Shown here: positions 34,521 through 41,559 of the stretch, one piece after another
How positions within the stretch are numbered: the stretch's first letter is position 1
How the letters are laid out: each line of letters opens with the position of its first letter
Assembly: GCA_947089905.1 (NCBI GenBank)
Contig: CAMUMG010000003.1
Span: forward strand, 1-64,000
From: an uncultured Lachnospiraceae bacterium
GTDB taxonomy: Bacteria > Bacillota > Clostridia > Lachnospirales > Lachnospiraceae
DNA length: 64,000 bases
Direction of reading: 5' to 3'
Program-made: the position numbers and the translations under genes
Notes under the pieces: generated by a model
What the model saw: only the letters and a program-made list of their open reading frames with translations
Database searches by the model: none
Told to the model about the DNA's origin: nothing

Positions 34521-34847
34521 ATGAGTGATTTATCAGCAACAAATTGCGGCGGTGGATGCAACTGTGGATGTAACTGTGGATGTGGATGCGAAAGTAATAA
34601 TTCAATTTGGATCATTTTGATCATTCTCCTATTCTGCGGTAATGGAAATACTGGAATCGGCGGCGGAAGCTGTGGCGGCGGCTGCAACTGTGGATGTGGC
34701 GGCTGCGGTGGTGGTTCTATCTTAGGTGGTGATTGCAGTTGTATCATCTGGATTTTACTCATCCTCTGCTTCTGTGGTAATGGCGGAATTGGCATCGGTG
34801 GTGGAAACTGCGGATGTAACTGTGGATGTGGAACTGGCTGCTGCTAA
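34521..34847 (+). CDS. Gly/Cys-rich small protein with two hydrophobic segments
   Basis: This 108 aa protein alternates Cys/Gly-rich blocks (CGGGCNCGCNCGCGC; CGGGCNCGCGGCGGG; CGCNCGCGTGCC) with two near-identical hydrophobic segments (SIWIILIILLFCGNG and CIIWILLILCFCGNG). The internal duplication is plain. GGAGG precedes the ATG and a terminator follows, so it is a real monocistronic gene. Its base use is far richer in GC than its surroundings because of Gly and Cys codons. It recalls YjcZ-like spore coat peptides in layout, but this is resemblance only. Confidence 0.75.
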   Translation: MSDLSATNCGGGCNCGCNCGCGCESNNSIWIILIILLFCGNGNTGIGGGSCGGGCNCGCGGCGGGSILGGDCSCIIWILLILCFCGNGGIGIGGGNCGCNCGCGTGCC

Positions 34848-34868
34848 TTTTTTTCTGCTTTATATTAA

Positions 34869-34905
34869 CAGGTGTTCGAGTAATTTCGAACACCTGCTTT
34901 TAAAT
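34869..34905 (+). terminator. Rho-independent terminator after the Gly/Cys-rich gene
   Basis: CAGGTGTTCGA (34869-34879) pairs perfectly with TCGAACACCTG (34886-34896) around a 6 nt loop, followed by CTTTTAAATTT. Confidence 0.85.
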
Positions 34906-34919
34906 TTATATAGAAGTTC

Positions 34920-34948
34920 TTGCAACCTCTTCAACTTTTCGATATACT
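34920..34948 (+). promoter_or_regulatory. Sigma-A-type promoter of aroC
   Basis: TTGCAA (34920-34925), 17 bp spacer, TATACT (34943-34948), 36 bp before the aroC ATG. Confidence 0.7.
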
Positions 34949-34984
34949 AAATCGTATAAATGAAAGAAGAAAGAGGTGTATTAT

Positions 34985-36097
34985 ATGGCAGGTTCTACTT
35001 TAGGAACAATCTTTTCTATGTCCACTTGGGGAGAGTCACATGGAACAGGAATTGGAGTAGTTATAGATGGTTGTCCTGCTGGATTATCTTTAGATACTTC
35101 CATAATTCAAGCTTATCTTGATCGCAGAAAACCTGGACAAACAAAGTATTCTACTCCACGAAAAGAGTCTGATACAATTCAGATTCTTTCAGGTATTTTT
35201 GAGGGAAAAACAACAGGAACTCCTATTTCTTTGATGATTACAAACGAATCTCAACGTTCTCAGGATTATTCTGAACTTTCGAACTATTATCGACCAGGAC
35301 ATGCCGACTTTACTTATGATCAAAAATATGGATTTCGTGACTATCGAGGAGGCGGAAGATCCTCTGGAAGAGAAACTGCAGCAAGAGTTGCCGCTGGTGC
35401 AGTTGCCTGTGAAGTATTAAAAACATTAGGAGTAGAAGTTTGTGCCTATACTAAAAAAATTGGTTCTATTTCTGTAGATTATTCCAGATGTAAAAAAGAA
35501 AATATACTTTCTAGTCCTCTGTTTATGCCTGATCTTACTGCTTCTGCACAGGCAGAAGAATATTTATCTTCTGTTTTACAAGAACAAAATTCTGCAGGCG
35601 GCATTATCGAATGTATTATAAATGGACTTCCCTCCGGAATTGGAGATCCTGTGTTTCAAAAATTAGATGCCTGTCTTGCAAAAGCAGTTATGTCCATTGG
35701 TGCAGTTAAAGGAATTGAATTTGGAGAAGGCTTCGCATTTTCTGAACATCTAGGCTCTGAAATGAATGATAGTTTTATGTGTTCAAATGGTAAAATTCAA
35801 AAATATTCTAATCATGCAGGAGGAATTTTAGGAGGAATTAGTGATGGTTCTGAAATTATTTTTCGTGCTGTTATAAAACCAACCCCTTCTATTGCAAAAG
35901 AACAAAAAACGGTGACTACAACCGGAGAGCCAACTACAATACAAATTCATGGTAGACATGATCCTGTAATTGTTCCGCGTGCCGTTGTAGTTGTAGAAAG
36001 TATGGCTGCAATCACTATTCTTGATTTATTACTTTCCTCTATGACTGCAAGATTAGATCACATTCAGACCTTTTTTAAAAAAATACGTTCTATATAA
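34985..36097 (+). CDS. aroC: Chorismate synthase
   Basis: Start set at ATG 34985, eight bases after AAAGAGG; a GTG three codons upstream overlaps the ribosome site. The 370 aa protein shows FSMSTWGESHGTGIGVVIDG, RRKPGQ, the FMN-binding DYRGGGRSSGRETAARVAAG, and NHAGGILGGISDG. It converts 5-enolpyruvylshikimate-3-phosphate to chorismate with reduced FMN, the last shared step of aromatic amino acid synthesis. It stands alone rather than in an aro operon. Confidence 0.96.
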   Translation: MAGSTLGTIFSMSTWGESHGTGIGVVIDGCPAGLSLDTSIIQAYLDRRKPGQTKYSTPRKESDTIQILSGIFEGKTTGTPISLMITNESQRSQDYSELSNYYRPGHADFTYDQKYGFRDYRGGGRSSGRETAARVAAGAVACEVLKTLGVEVCAYTKKIGSISVDYSRCKKENILSSPLFMPDLTASAQAEEYLSSVLQEQNSAGGIIECIINGLPSGIGDPVFQKLDACLAKAVMSIGAVKGIEFGEGFAFSEHLGSEMNDSFMCSNGKIQKYSNHAGGILGGISDGSEIIFRAVIKPTPSIAKEQKTVTTTGEPTTIQIHGRHDPVIVPRAVVVVESMAAITILDLLLSSMTARLDHIQTFFKKIRSI

Positions 36098-36128
36098 TTA
36101 TACTCAATACAATCCATTGGAAGAATAC

Positions 36129-36179
36129 CAGATGAGGCATGAAATCCTATTATTGATACAGGATTTCATGCCTCATCTG
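36129..36179. terminator. 20-bp perfect inverted repeat between converging genes
   Basis: CAGATGAGGCATGAAATCCT (36129-36148) is exactly complementary to 36160-36179, with an 11 nt loop. There is no long T-run, but position between aroC and the ABC permease stop supports a bidirectional terminator. Confidence 0.65.
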
Positions 36180-36185
36180 ATATAT

Positions 36186-36938
36186 TTACACACTTACTTT
36201 TTTGTCTAACATCCAAGCTGTCCCAATATATAACAGTATAGATACCACTCCTAGATATATTCCTGTAACTAAAGGTTCAACCCAATCTTTCCATTGAGAT
36301 GTCCCTGATGGAAGTATCACGTTTGACAGAAAACTAATCAAACGAAGAAAAAGAAGAAAAACCACAATACTCACTGGTGTACGAAATCGATTATTTGCAA
36401 GAAAAGTACTGCTTAATGAAATCGCAAACATTCCACATAATACAAGCGTCATCCATAAAAAGAAAAGAAAGAAAAAGAAAGAAAAAAGATATGGAAGATC
36501 TAAGGTTACTTCTAAGAGCTGTTGAAATAACAATTTTAACATACGAAAAATTTCTTTTGTGTCTGTAAATCTTGCAAATATCACTATGAAGTTTACTATA
36601 ATTGCGCCTAAAAACAAAAGTCCTGTAAAAACAATCTGCAAAAATGCTGCTATTATTTTTGCTCCAACAATGGAATAAGTAGAATATGGAATCATATAGA
36701 GCATATAACTTTGTTTTGTTTTTAAATCTCTATTAAAAACAGAAATACTCTCCACACCGACATAAAAAATGGCAATGGTTGTAGCAAAAATAAAAATACT
36801 AATCGCTTTTGCAATTACTTTTTCATCTTCCTTTAATACACCAAATAAAAAATAAGTTTCTAAGATAGCAATTCCAATTAGAATAATTAATTTAGAAAAC
36901 ATCTGTTTTCTAAGCTCATATTTCATTAATTTTAGCAT
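36186..36938 (-). CDS. ABC-2 type transporter permease
   Basis: This 250 aa membrane protein has six predicted helices and the typical start MLKLMKYELRKQMFSKLII. It lies 30 bp after the ABC ATPase gene, so together they form a two-gene export system. The long helix 4-5 region is rich in Phe (SFFFFLFFLWM). Substrate unknown. Such pairs are often involved in peptide or antibiotic resistance. Confidence 0.82.
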   Translation of the reverse strand: MLKLMKYELRKQMFSKLIILIGIAILETYFLFGVLKEDEKVIAKAISIFIFATTIAIFYVGVESISVFNRDLKTKQSYMLYMIPYSTYSIVGAKIIAAFLQIVFTGLLFLGAIIVNFIVIFARFTDTKEIFRMLKLLFQQLLEVTLDLPYLFSFFFFLFFLWMTLVLCGMFAISLSSTFLANNRFRTPVSIVVFLLFLRLISFLSNVILPSGTSQWKDWVEPLVTGIYLGVVSILLYIGTAWMLDKKVSV

Positions 36939-36968
36939 ACTTCCCCCTTATTGTATTTATCATACTTT

Positions 36969-37655
36969 CTAAGCATAGATTTGTTTATAGAGATCTACGA
37001 TTGACTTACCTTGTTCTTTTCGAATCTGTTCTACCTCTCCGCTTAAAGCTACTTTTCCTTCTTTAATAAAAATGGCATGATGAATTATTTTTTCTAACTC
37101 ATCTACTAAATGGCTTGACATGATAACTGTATTCTTTTCAGTTACAACTTCCAAAATGGTTGTAATAATAAGATCTCTTGCAATAATATCAATTCCATTC
37201 AGTGGTTCATCTAATAAAAACAGTTGTGCTCTTCTGGCTAATGTAACAGCAATTTTTAGTTTTGCTGCCATTCCAGAGGAAAGATCTTTTGCTTTTTCCT
37301 TCTTAGAAAGTTCCATACGGTTTAGCAAGTTATCATATCTGATAGGATCAAAATCTTCAAAAAAATCTTGATAATATCTTCCAACATCACTAATATTCAT
37401 AAAAGAATAAAAAAAAGGTTCTGTAGACATATAGGCAATATGTTTTTTAGAGTTCTTTCCAATTTCTTCTCCATAAAATAAAATTGTACCTGAACTTGGC
37501 TTTACTAACCCTGCTGCCATCTTCATCCAAGTTGTTTTTCCACTTCCATTTGGTCCTAATAAAGCATAAATTTTTCCGGATTCAATTTTTAGGCTAATAT
37601 CTTCTACTGCCGTCTTATTCATATATCGCTTCATTAAGTTTTTACATTCTAGCAT
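36969..37655 (-). CDS. ABC transporter ATP-binding protein
   Basis: Start set at ATG 37655, eight bases after AAAGGAG and one base after the rhomboid stop. The 228 aa product has Walker A GPNGSGKT (34-41), signature LSSGM (125-129) and Walker B LFLLDEP (145-151). It resembles ATPases of YtrB/BcrA-type export systems. Partner is the ABC-2 permease immediately downstream. Confidence 0.9.
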   Translation of the reverse strand: MLECKNLMKRYMNKTAVEDISLKIESGKIYALLGPNGSGKTTWMKMAAGLVKPSSGTILFYGEEIGKNSKKHIAYMSTEPFFYSFMNISDVGRYYQDFFEDFDPIRYDNLLNRMELSKKEKAKDLSSGMAAKLKIAVTLARRAQLFLLDEPLNGIDIIARDLIITTILEVVTEKNTVIMSSHLVDELEKIIHHAIFIKEGKVALSGEVEQIRKEQGKSIVDLYKQIYA

Positions 37656-37656
37656 C

Positions 37657-38223
37657 TTATTTGCTCCTTTTTGATAAAATAAAGCCATAAAGTCCTCCAC
37701 AAATTCCTCCTAGAATATGAGTCATTTGGGATATATTATCTTTTTGTACTAAACCTGTTACTTCTTGTCCTAAATAGATAGCAACTGCAAGAATTAATGT
37801 CAATGGAATTCTCCCTTGTCCTAAACTTACCATGGAAGATAAAATAATCATCATAAAAACAATGCCACTTGCTCCAAGTAACCCATTAGAAAAAAATAAG
37901 CAATGTAACACTCCTGTTAAAATGGCAGTTAAACTAATCATAATAAGTAATATTTTACTTCCATACTTTTCCTCTAACATAGGCCCTAATAGTAAAATAA
38001 GTAACATATTATTTGTATAATGTTCTAAATTAGCATGACCTAAAACATGTCCAAAAAGTCGTACATATGTAAGTGGATGAAGCAACGAAGAACGATATAC
38101 ACAAAAGAAATTTGTAGTAGTCCAACCATTTGTCAAATTTCCCAATAATAATGCTAAAAACGAAATTAGCGCAAAAGAAAGTATAACAGGAGAATTATAT
38201 TGAATTTTTTTTAACCATTTCAT
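37657..38223 (-). CDS. Rhomboid family intramembrane serine protease
   Basis: This 188 aa protein with about six membrane helices has the rhomboid motif GASG with Ser119, His169 in MTHILGGICGG, and the conserved GHANLEHYTNNM loop before them. Rhomboids cut transmembrane substrates within the bilayer. It is sandwiched between the esterase gene (13 bp) and the ABC genes (1 bp), so it is in their operon. Substrate unknown. Confidence 0.88.
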   Translation of the reverse strand: MKWLKKIQYNSPVILSFALISFLALLLGNLTNGWTTTNFFCVYRSSLLHPLTYVRLFGHVLGHANLEHYTNNMLLILLLGPMLEEKYGSKILLIMISLTAILTGVLHCLFFSNGLLGASGIVFMMIILSSMVSLGQGRIPLTLILAVAIYLGQEVTGLVQKDNISQMTHILGGICGGLYGFILSKRSK

Positions 38224-38236
38224 ACTTTTTCCCCCT

Positions 38237-39373
38237 TTAAGTACTAGTAATCTTTTTCCGTTCTATCAGCGATTGAATATATTCTGTAATAATTTTTGCC
38301 ACTTTTTTATGAGAAAGTTCTCCTGGGTGATTTCTTGCCCCAATACCTTCCTTTAACATTTCTGGAAGAATTAGCAGATGTATCTTTAAATCATTTGTAT
38401 TTGTTCGATACCTTTCAACTGCCTCATAGATAGGATGAAGCATACTACTATCAATCATCCCATATGCCCAGATAATTTCTGCCCTTGGATTACATTTTCT
38501 AAGTGTTATTAAAAATTCTATCACTTTTTGAACAAATCGTTTTATATCCTCTGGCTCAAATTGACCTTTTAAATTCATCCTTTGTTTCCATATTTTTCCT
38601 GTTTTTTCTTCCCTCCACTCTGGCTGATGAAATGCTACACTATCATTCGTTCCTAAATTTATTACGATAAAATCTGGTTGCCATAAACTAAAATCATACT
38701 TTCTTTTTGCTCCTAATCTTTCATTTTTCTCTCCTGATAAAAGTCCACAAACCTGTTCGTAATAATCTGGAAGTGCACAGTAAGGATTGTTATCCCATCC
38801 TGATAATACTCCCCATCCACTTTGAGAAATAATTCGGTATTCTGCATCTAAAGCATCCGATGCTATAATGGCATAATCTCTAAAAGCAGAGAAAATCATT
38901 GGAATCCAATCTTCTTCCTCTATAGATCCTATTGCTCCTTCTCCAGAAGTAATACTATCACCAATCCATTCAATTTTCATTGTCCGTTCTAAAGCAGACA
39001 AAAGTTCTCCATCCGTATAAAATCCAAGAAATTGTAATAAACAATCCTCATCTCCTGCCATTGCCTGTGTTTCTTTTATAATCCTAACTTGTTTTACCTT
39101 TTCAGGATTCATTCCACGAAAAATGCAGATCCTATTTATTCCCTTTGAAAGCATTTGACGGCTGATAAAGGAGCCATTGATTTGAACACTAATCCAGGAC
39201 TCATAAAGACTATAATCTGAGACAAATTCTGCCCAAAGTTCCCCTGCACGAATTCCAAATTCTAATCCACTGCCTGTCCAAAATAATGTTAAAGGTTCTC
39301 TTTCTTGTGTCGTTCTTCCTAAAACACGTATCATTGGTGCGTCCTTAATTGCAGTAAATTTCAATTCTTTCAA
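38237..39373 (-). CDS. SGNH/GDSL hydrolase, CE2-like carbohydrate esterase
   Basis: This 378 aa protein has an N-terminal beta-sandwich (about 1-125; FWTGSGLEFGIRAGELWAEF) and a C-terminal SGNH domain: IEWIGDSITSGEG with Ser140, the block III VINLGTNDS near 245, and RNHPGELSHKK near the end supplying the catalytic His. This two-domain layout is that of CE2 acetyl esterases, which deacetylate plant glycans. There is no signal peptide, so it works inside the cell. It is 4 bp downstream of the kinase-like gene. Confidence 0.82.
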   Translation of the reverse strand: MKELKFTAIKDAPMIRVLGRTTQEREPLTLFWTGSGLEFGIRAGELWAEFVSDYSLYESWISVQINGSFISRQMLSKGINRICIFRGMNPEKVKQVRIIKETQAMAGDEDCLLQFLGFYTDGELLSALERTMKIEWIGDSITSGEGAIGSIEEEDWIPMIFSAFRDYAIIASDALDAEYRIISQSGWGVLSGWDNNPYCALPDYYEQVCGLLSGEKNERLGAKRKYDFSLWQPDFIVINLGTNDSVAFHQPEWREEKTGKIWKQRMNLKGQFEPEDIKRFVQKVIEFLITLRKCNPRAEIIWAYGMIDSSMLHPIYEAVERYRTNTNDLKIHLLILPEMLKEGIGARNHPGELSHKKVAKIITEYIQSLIERKKITST

Positions 39374-39377
39374 CTAC

Positions 39378-40151
39378 TTATACCTCCCTTTTTATCGGAT
39401 AATGATGTGCTGCTACTTCATGGGAATATAGATGATTTTGATCCTTTACTATCACCGTTCCAACCCCATCAATACTAAAAAACTCTAATAAAAGACTATG
39501 TGGAATTCTTCCATCTAAAAGATGAACGCGTGGAACTCCTTCTTTCACTGCATAAATTGCATTTCTCAATTTTCTTAAAAAATCTTCCTCTGCCTTTTTT
39601 AATTCATATTCTTGATATAATGTTTCTGCTTGTGAAAGAGTGACTAATGGTAGAACTTTTGATGAATCTTTTTCATCAGATACATCTAAAATTCCTGCAA
39701 TCTCTGATAAATAAACTAACTTCTCTGCCCCAATTTGTACTGCAATCTTCATAGAAGTATTTTCTGGATGCAGAATTGTTTCCTCATCATCAATATCATT
39801 TGGTGTAACAACAGGAATATAATTATTTTTTAACATCATATGCAAAGTCTGTAAATCAATCCCGCAGATTCCAACTGCCTTTATTCCACATAATTCTAAT
39901 AACTTTGCAAACCGTTTATTTTCTCTGAATTTATCCGCTCCCATACGTGTATTATGTACAACTATCGGTTTCATTCCAAGTGATTTTAACAGGACAATAT
40001 CTTTCATTACTCTTTGTTCTGTACTTGATTCTAAAATATTACTACAACTATAAGAAATGACAACAATTTTTTCATTAAAATCCCTGATATATGGCAAGGC
40101 ATCGACTAAAATGCCTGCTTTCTTCTCTACTTGCTTTAGATACTGTTCCAT
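39378..40151 (-). CDS. Acetylglutamate kinase-like protein with altered active site
   Basis: Start set at ATG 40151 (MEQYLKQVEKK) after AAGGGAG; the longer frame adds an unlikely N-terminus. The 257 aa product follows the amino-acid kinase fold of ArgB: YIRDFNEKIVVIS, KDIVLLKSLGMKPIVVH, KLVYLSEIAGILD, VHLLDGRIPHSLLLEFF and GVGTVIV. However, the glycine-rich KYGG-type motif is replaced by ISYSCSN and the HGGG motif by HNTR. Both contact phosphates or acetylglutamate in real kinases, so a changed substrate or a non-catalytic role is likely. No other arg genes are nearby. Confidence 0.75.
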   Translation of the reverse strand: MEQYLKQVEKKAGILVDALPYIRDFNEKIVVISYSCSNILESSTEQRVMKDIVLLKSLGMKPIVVHNTRMGADKFRENKRFAKLLELCGIKAVGICGIDLQTLHMMLKNNYIPVVTPNDIDDEETILHPENTSMKIAVQIGAEKLVYLSEIAGILDVSDEKDSSKVLPLVTLSQAETLYQEYELKKAEEDFLRKLRNAIYAVKEGVPRVHLLDGRIPHSLLLEFFSIDGVGTVIVKDQNHLYSHEVAAHHYPIKREV

Positions 40152-40556
40152 GACAATCTTTCTCCCTTGTATTAAAATGAAAACTATAACAATCATACTG
40201 TTTGATTTTGGGTTTGTCAATGAGAAGATTTTAACCATCATGATAAATCAATAGATGAAATAGAAGATATTAAAATGACCTAATACAAAAAGAGTTGCTG
40301 TAAAATAGATTTAAAAATTTATTTTACAACAACTCGACTAAGCAACAGCGTGTTTGATAGTGTCGATTAAATTCTACCCTCCTTTTTATTATCTATATTT
40401 TGCTATGTTCTGCCCTTGATTTAATTTATCCCTCCTTTTTTCACGCTTTGCCTTTTGTTCTTTTTGTTCTTACATTGTAATTATATGCCCGGTGGGACAG
40501 ACTTATGACACAATATTCAAATAGTATTTTGATACTTTCTTGGTTGAATGGATAAC
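40152..40556. other. 405-bp gene-poor spacer with hairpin and possible gene remnant
   Basis: No intact gene is seen. It contains a hairpin at 40292-40335, two strong AAGGAGGG ribosome-site-like motifs on the minus strand (near 40380 and 40433) and a 26-codon minus-strand open stretch (40389-40469) reading EQKEQKAKREKRRDKLNQGQ and ending NIAKYR before a stop. That basic tail resembles C-termini of recombinases or mobilisation proteins, so this may be a decayed mobile-element edge. Confidence 0.4.
40292..40335. terminator. Terminator-like hairpin
   Basis: Arms 40292-40307 and 40320-40335 pair over 16 bp with one mismatch (GAGTTG...TGTAAAATA). The stem is the same sequence as the subtilisin terminator at 34366. 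It could stop transcripts from kptA. Confidence 0.55.
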
Positions 40557-41099
40557 TTATTCACTTAAATAACATACCGCTACACTTTTTGTCAGCCATA
40601 CTCCATTAGCAGACAGATAGAATTTTTCTCCGTTTTCATACATTGCTTTTGCATCTATCTTTAATACCACTGGCTCTCCATGTCGTTCTCCAACTTTTAG
40701 TGCAGTTTCTTTTTCTTTTGACAAATGAACATATAATCTGCTCATTGGCTTTAAACCTTCTTTTTGAATATTTTTTAAAAATCTGGTTGCTGTTCCATGA
40801 TATAAAATATCAGGGGGAATTTGTTCTTTTAATTCTACATCTACTAAAACACTATGTCCCTGATTTGCTCGAATCATCGTTTTATCTTCATTAAAAGTAT
40901 ATCTGCCCTTTTGATCTGTACGTACAATCTCCTGTAATAAAGTTTTATTGATATTTCTTCCTGTTTTTTTAACTCCTTCTATTAATTCCTCTACATTTGC
41001 CCATCCATTTTTATCCAAAACAATTCCTGCAGCTTCTGGTTTATGTCTAAGTACTAAACTTAAAAAAACACTTAATTTATCTTTTGACTTTCTTTCCAT
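40557..41099 (-). CDS. kptA: RNA 2'-phosphotransferase (KptA/Tpt1)
   Basis: This 180 aa protein has KLSVFLSLVLRHKPE (Arg18-His19), GWANVEELI, ILYHGTATRFL and FYLSANGVWLT, which together give the Arg-His-Arg-Arg active site of Tpt1. The enzyme moves an internal 2'-phosphate from RNA to NAD+, giving ADP-ribose 1'',2''-cyclic phosphate. In bacteria the natural substrate is unclear, since tRNA splicing with 2'-phosphate is a eukaryotic step. It lies downstream of two tRNA genes on the same strand. Confidence 0.92.
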   Translation of the reverse strand: MERKSKDKLSVFLSLVLRHKPEAAGIVLDKNGWANVEELIEGVKKTGRNINKTLLQEIVRTDQKGRYTFNEDKTMIRANQGHSVLVDVELKEQIPPDILYHGTATRFLKNIQKEGLKPMSRLYVHLSKEKETALKVGERHGEPVVLKIDAKAMYENGEKFYLSANGVWLTKSVAVCYLSE

Positions 41100-41130
41100 C
41101 CTCTTTTCCCCTTTCTTTGAAAAAATATTT

Positions 41131-41156
41131 AAAAAAAAGGAGCTTTTAGCCCCTTT
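41131..41156 (-). terminator. Rho-independent terminator after the tRNA genes
   Basis: On the minus strand AAAGGGGC-TAAAA-GCTCCTTT (one mismatch) is followed by a run of T. It lies between tRNA-Thr and kptA, so kptA is reached only by read-through or a promoter within this interval. Confidence 0.7.
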
Positions 41157-41168
41157 AAATAATCCAAG

Positions 41169-41205
41169 TCAACTACCCACCACCTAAAGGCAGTGGGTTT
41201 CCATC
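41169..41205. mobile_element. Possible IS200/IS605-type end remnant
   Basis: CCCACCACCT (41176-41185) and AGGCAGTGGG (41188-41197) form an imperfect hairpin preceded by CAACTA and followed by TTTCC. This is the look of subterminal hairpins at IS605/orfB element ends. No transposase is nearby, so it would be a solo remnant. Resemblance only. Confidence 0.35.
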
Positions 41206-41236
41206 TACGGCAACCGAAAGGATTTTATTTATGAAA

Positions 41237-41309
41237 AGCTGAAAGAGGGACTTGAACCCTCGACCTACGCATTACGAGTGCGTCGCTCTACCGTCTGAGC
41301 TATTCCAGC
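41237..41309 (-). tRNA. tRNA-Thr (CGT)
   Basis: The minus strand folds as a cloverleaf: acceptor GCTGGAA/TTTCAGC, D-arm AGCTCAGACGGTAGAGC, anticodon stem ACGCA/TGCGT with loop CTCGTAA (anticodon CGT), and T-arm GAGGG-TTCAAGT-CCCTC. Discriminator is T, and CCA is not encoded. Confidence 0.93.
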
Positions 41310-41328
41310 AAATATAATTTATAAAAAG

Positions 41329-41402
41329 TCGAGGCGACAAGATTCGAACTTGCGGCCTCTGCGTCCCGAACGCAGCGCTCTACCAAACTGAGCCACGCCT
41401 CG
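41329..41402 (-). tRNA. tRNA-Pro (CGG)
   Basis: The minus strand folds as a cloverleaf: acceptor CGAGGCG/CGCCTCG, D-arm with GGCTCAGTTTGGTAGAGC, anticodon stem CTGCG/CGCAG with loop TTCGGGA (anticodon CGG), and T-loop TTCGAAT. Discriminator A. It is co-transcribed with tRNA-Thr, 19 bp apart, from the promoter at 41418-41446. Confidence 0.93.
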
Positions 41403-41417
41403 TCTACTCGTTTCATT

Positions 41418-41446
41418 ATTATGCACTATTTCATTAAGAATGTCAA
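41418..41446 (-). promoter_or_regulatory. Sigma-A-type promoter of the tRNA operon
   Basis: Minus strand TTGACA (41441-41446), 17 bp spacer, CATAAT (41418-41423), 15 bp before tRNA-Pro. Confidence 0.8.
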
Positions 41447-41521
41447 GTGGGAATACAAAACTTTTTGATTTTTCCGAATTTTATTTATAACATATTAAAT
41501 TTCGAACTTTTCTATGCAGAT

Positions 41522-41544
41522 AGCTTTCTATCGCATAGAAAGCT
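41522..41544. terminator. 10-bp perfect hairpin after the DegV genes
   Basis: AGCTTTCTAT (41522-41531) pairs with ATAGAAAGCT (41535-41544) around a 3 nt loop. A clear T-run is missing, so it may be a transcript-end hairpin rather than a classic terminator. Confidence 0.5.
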
Positions 41545-41559
41545 CCAAATTTTAGATGT

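Noticed and set aside
34412-34795. Pro-rich minus-strand frame opposite the Gly/Cys-rich gene.
   Set aside because: It is the antisense of Gly/Cys codons, lacks a ribosome site, and the plus frame has GGAGG and a terminator.
39378-40151. Calling this gene argB.
   Set aside because: The glycine-rich substrate motifs are replaced, and no arginine genes are adjacent, so the symbol would mislead.
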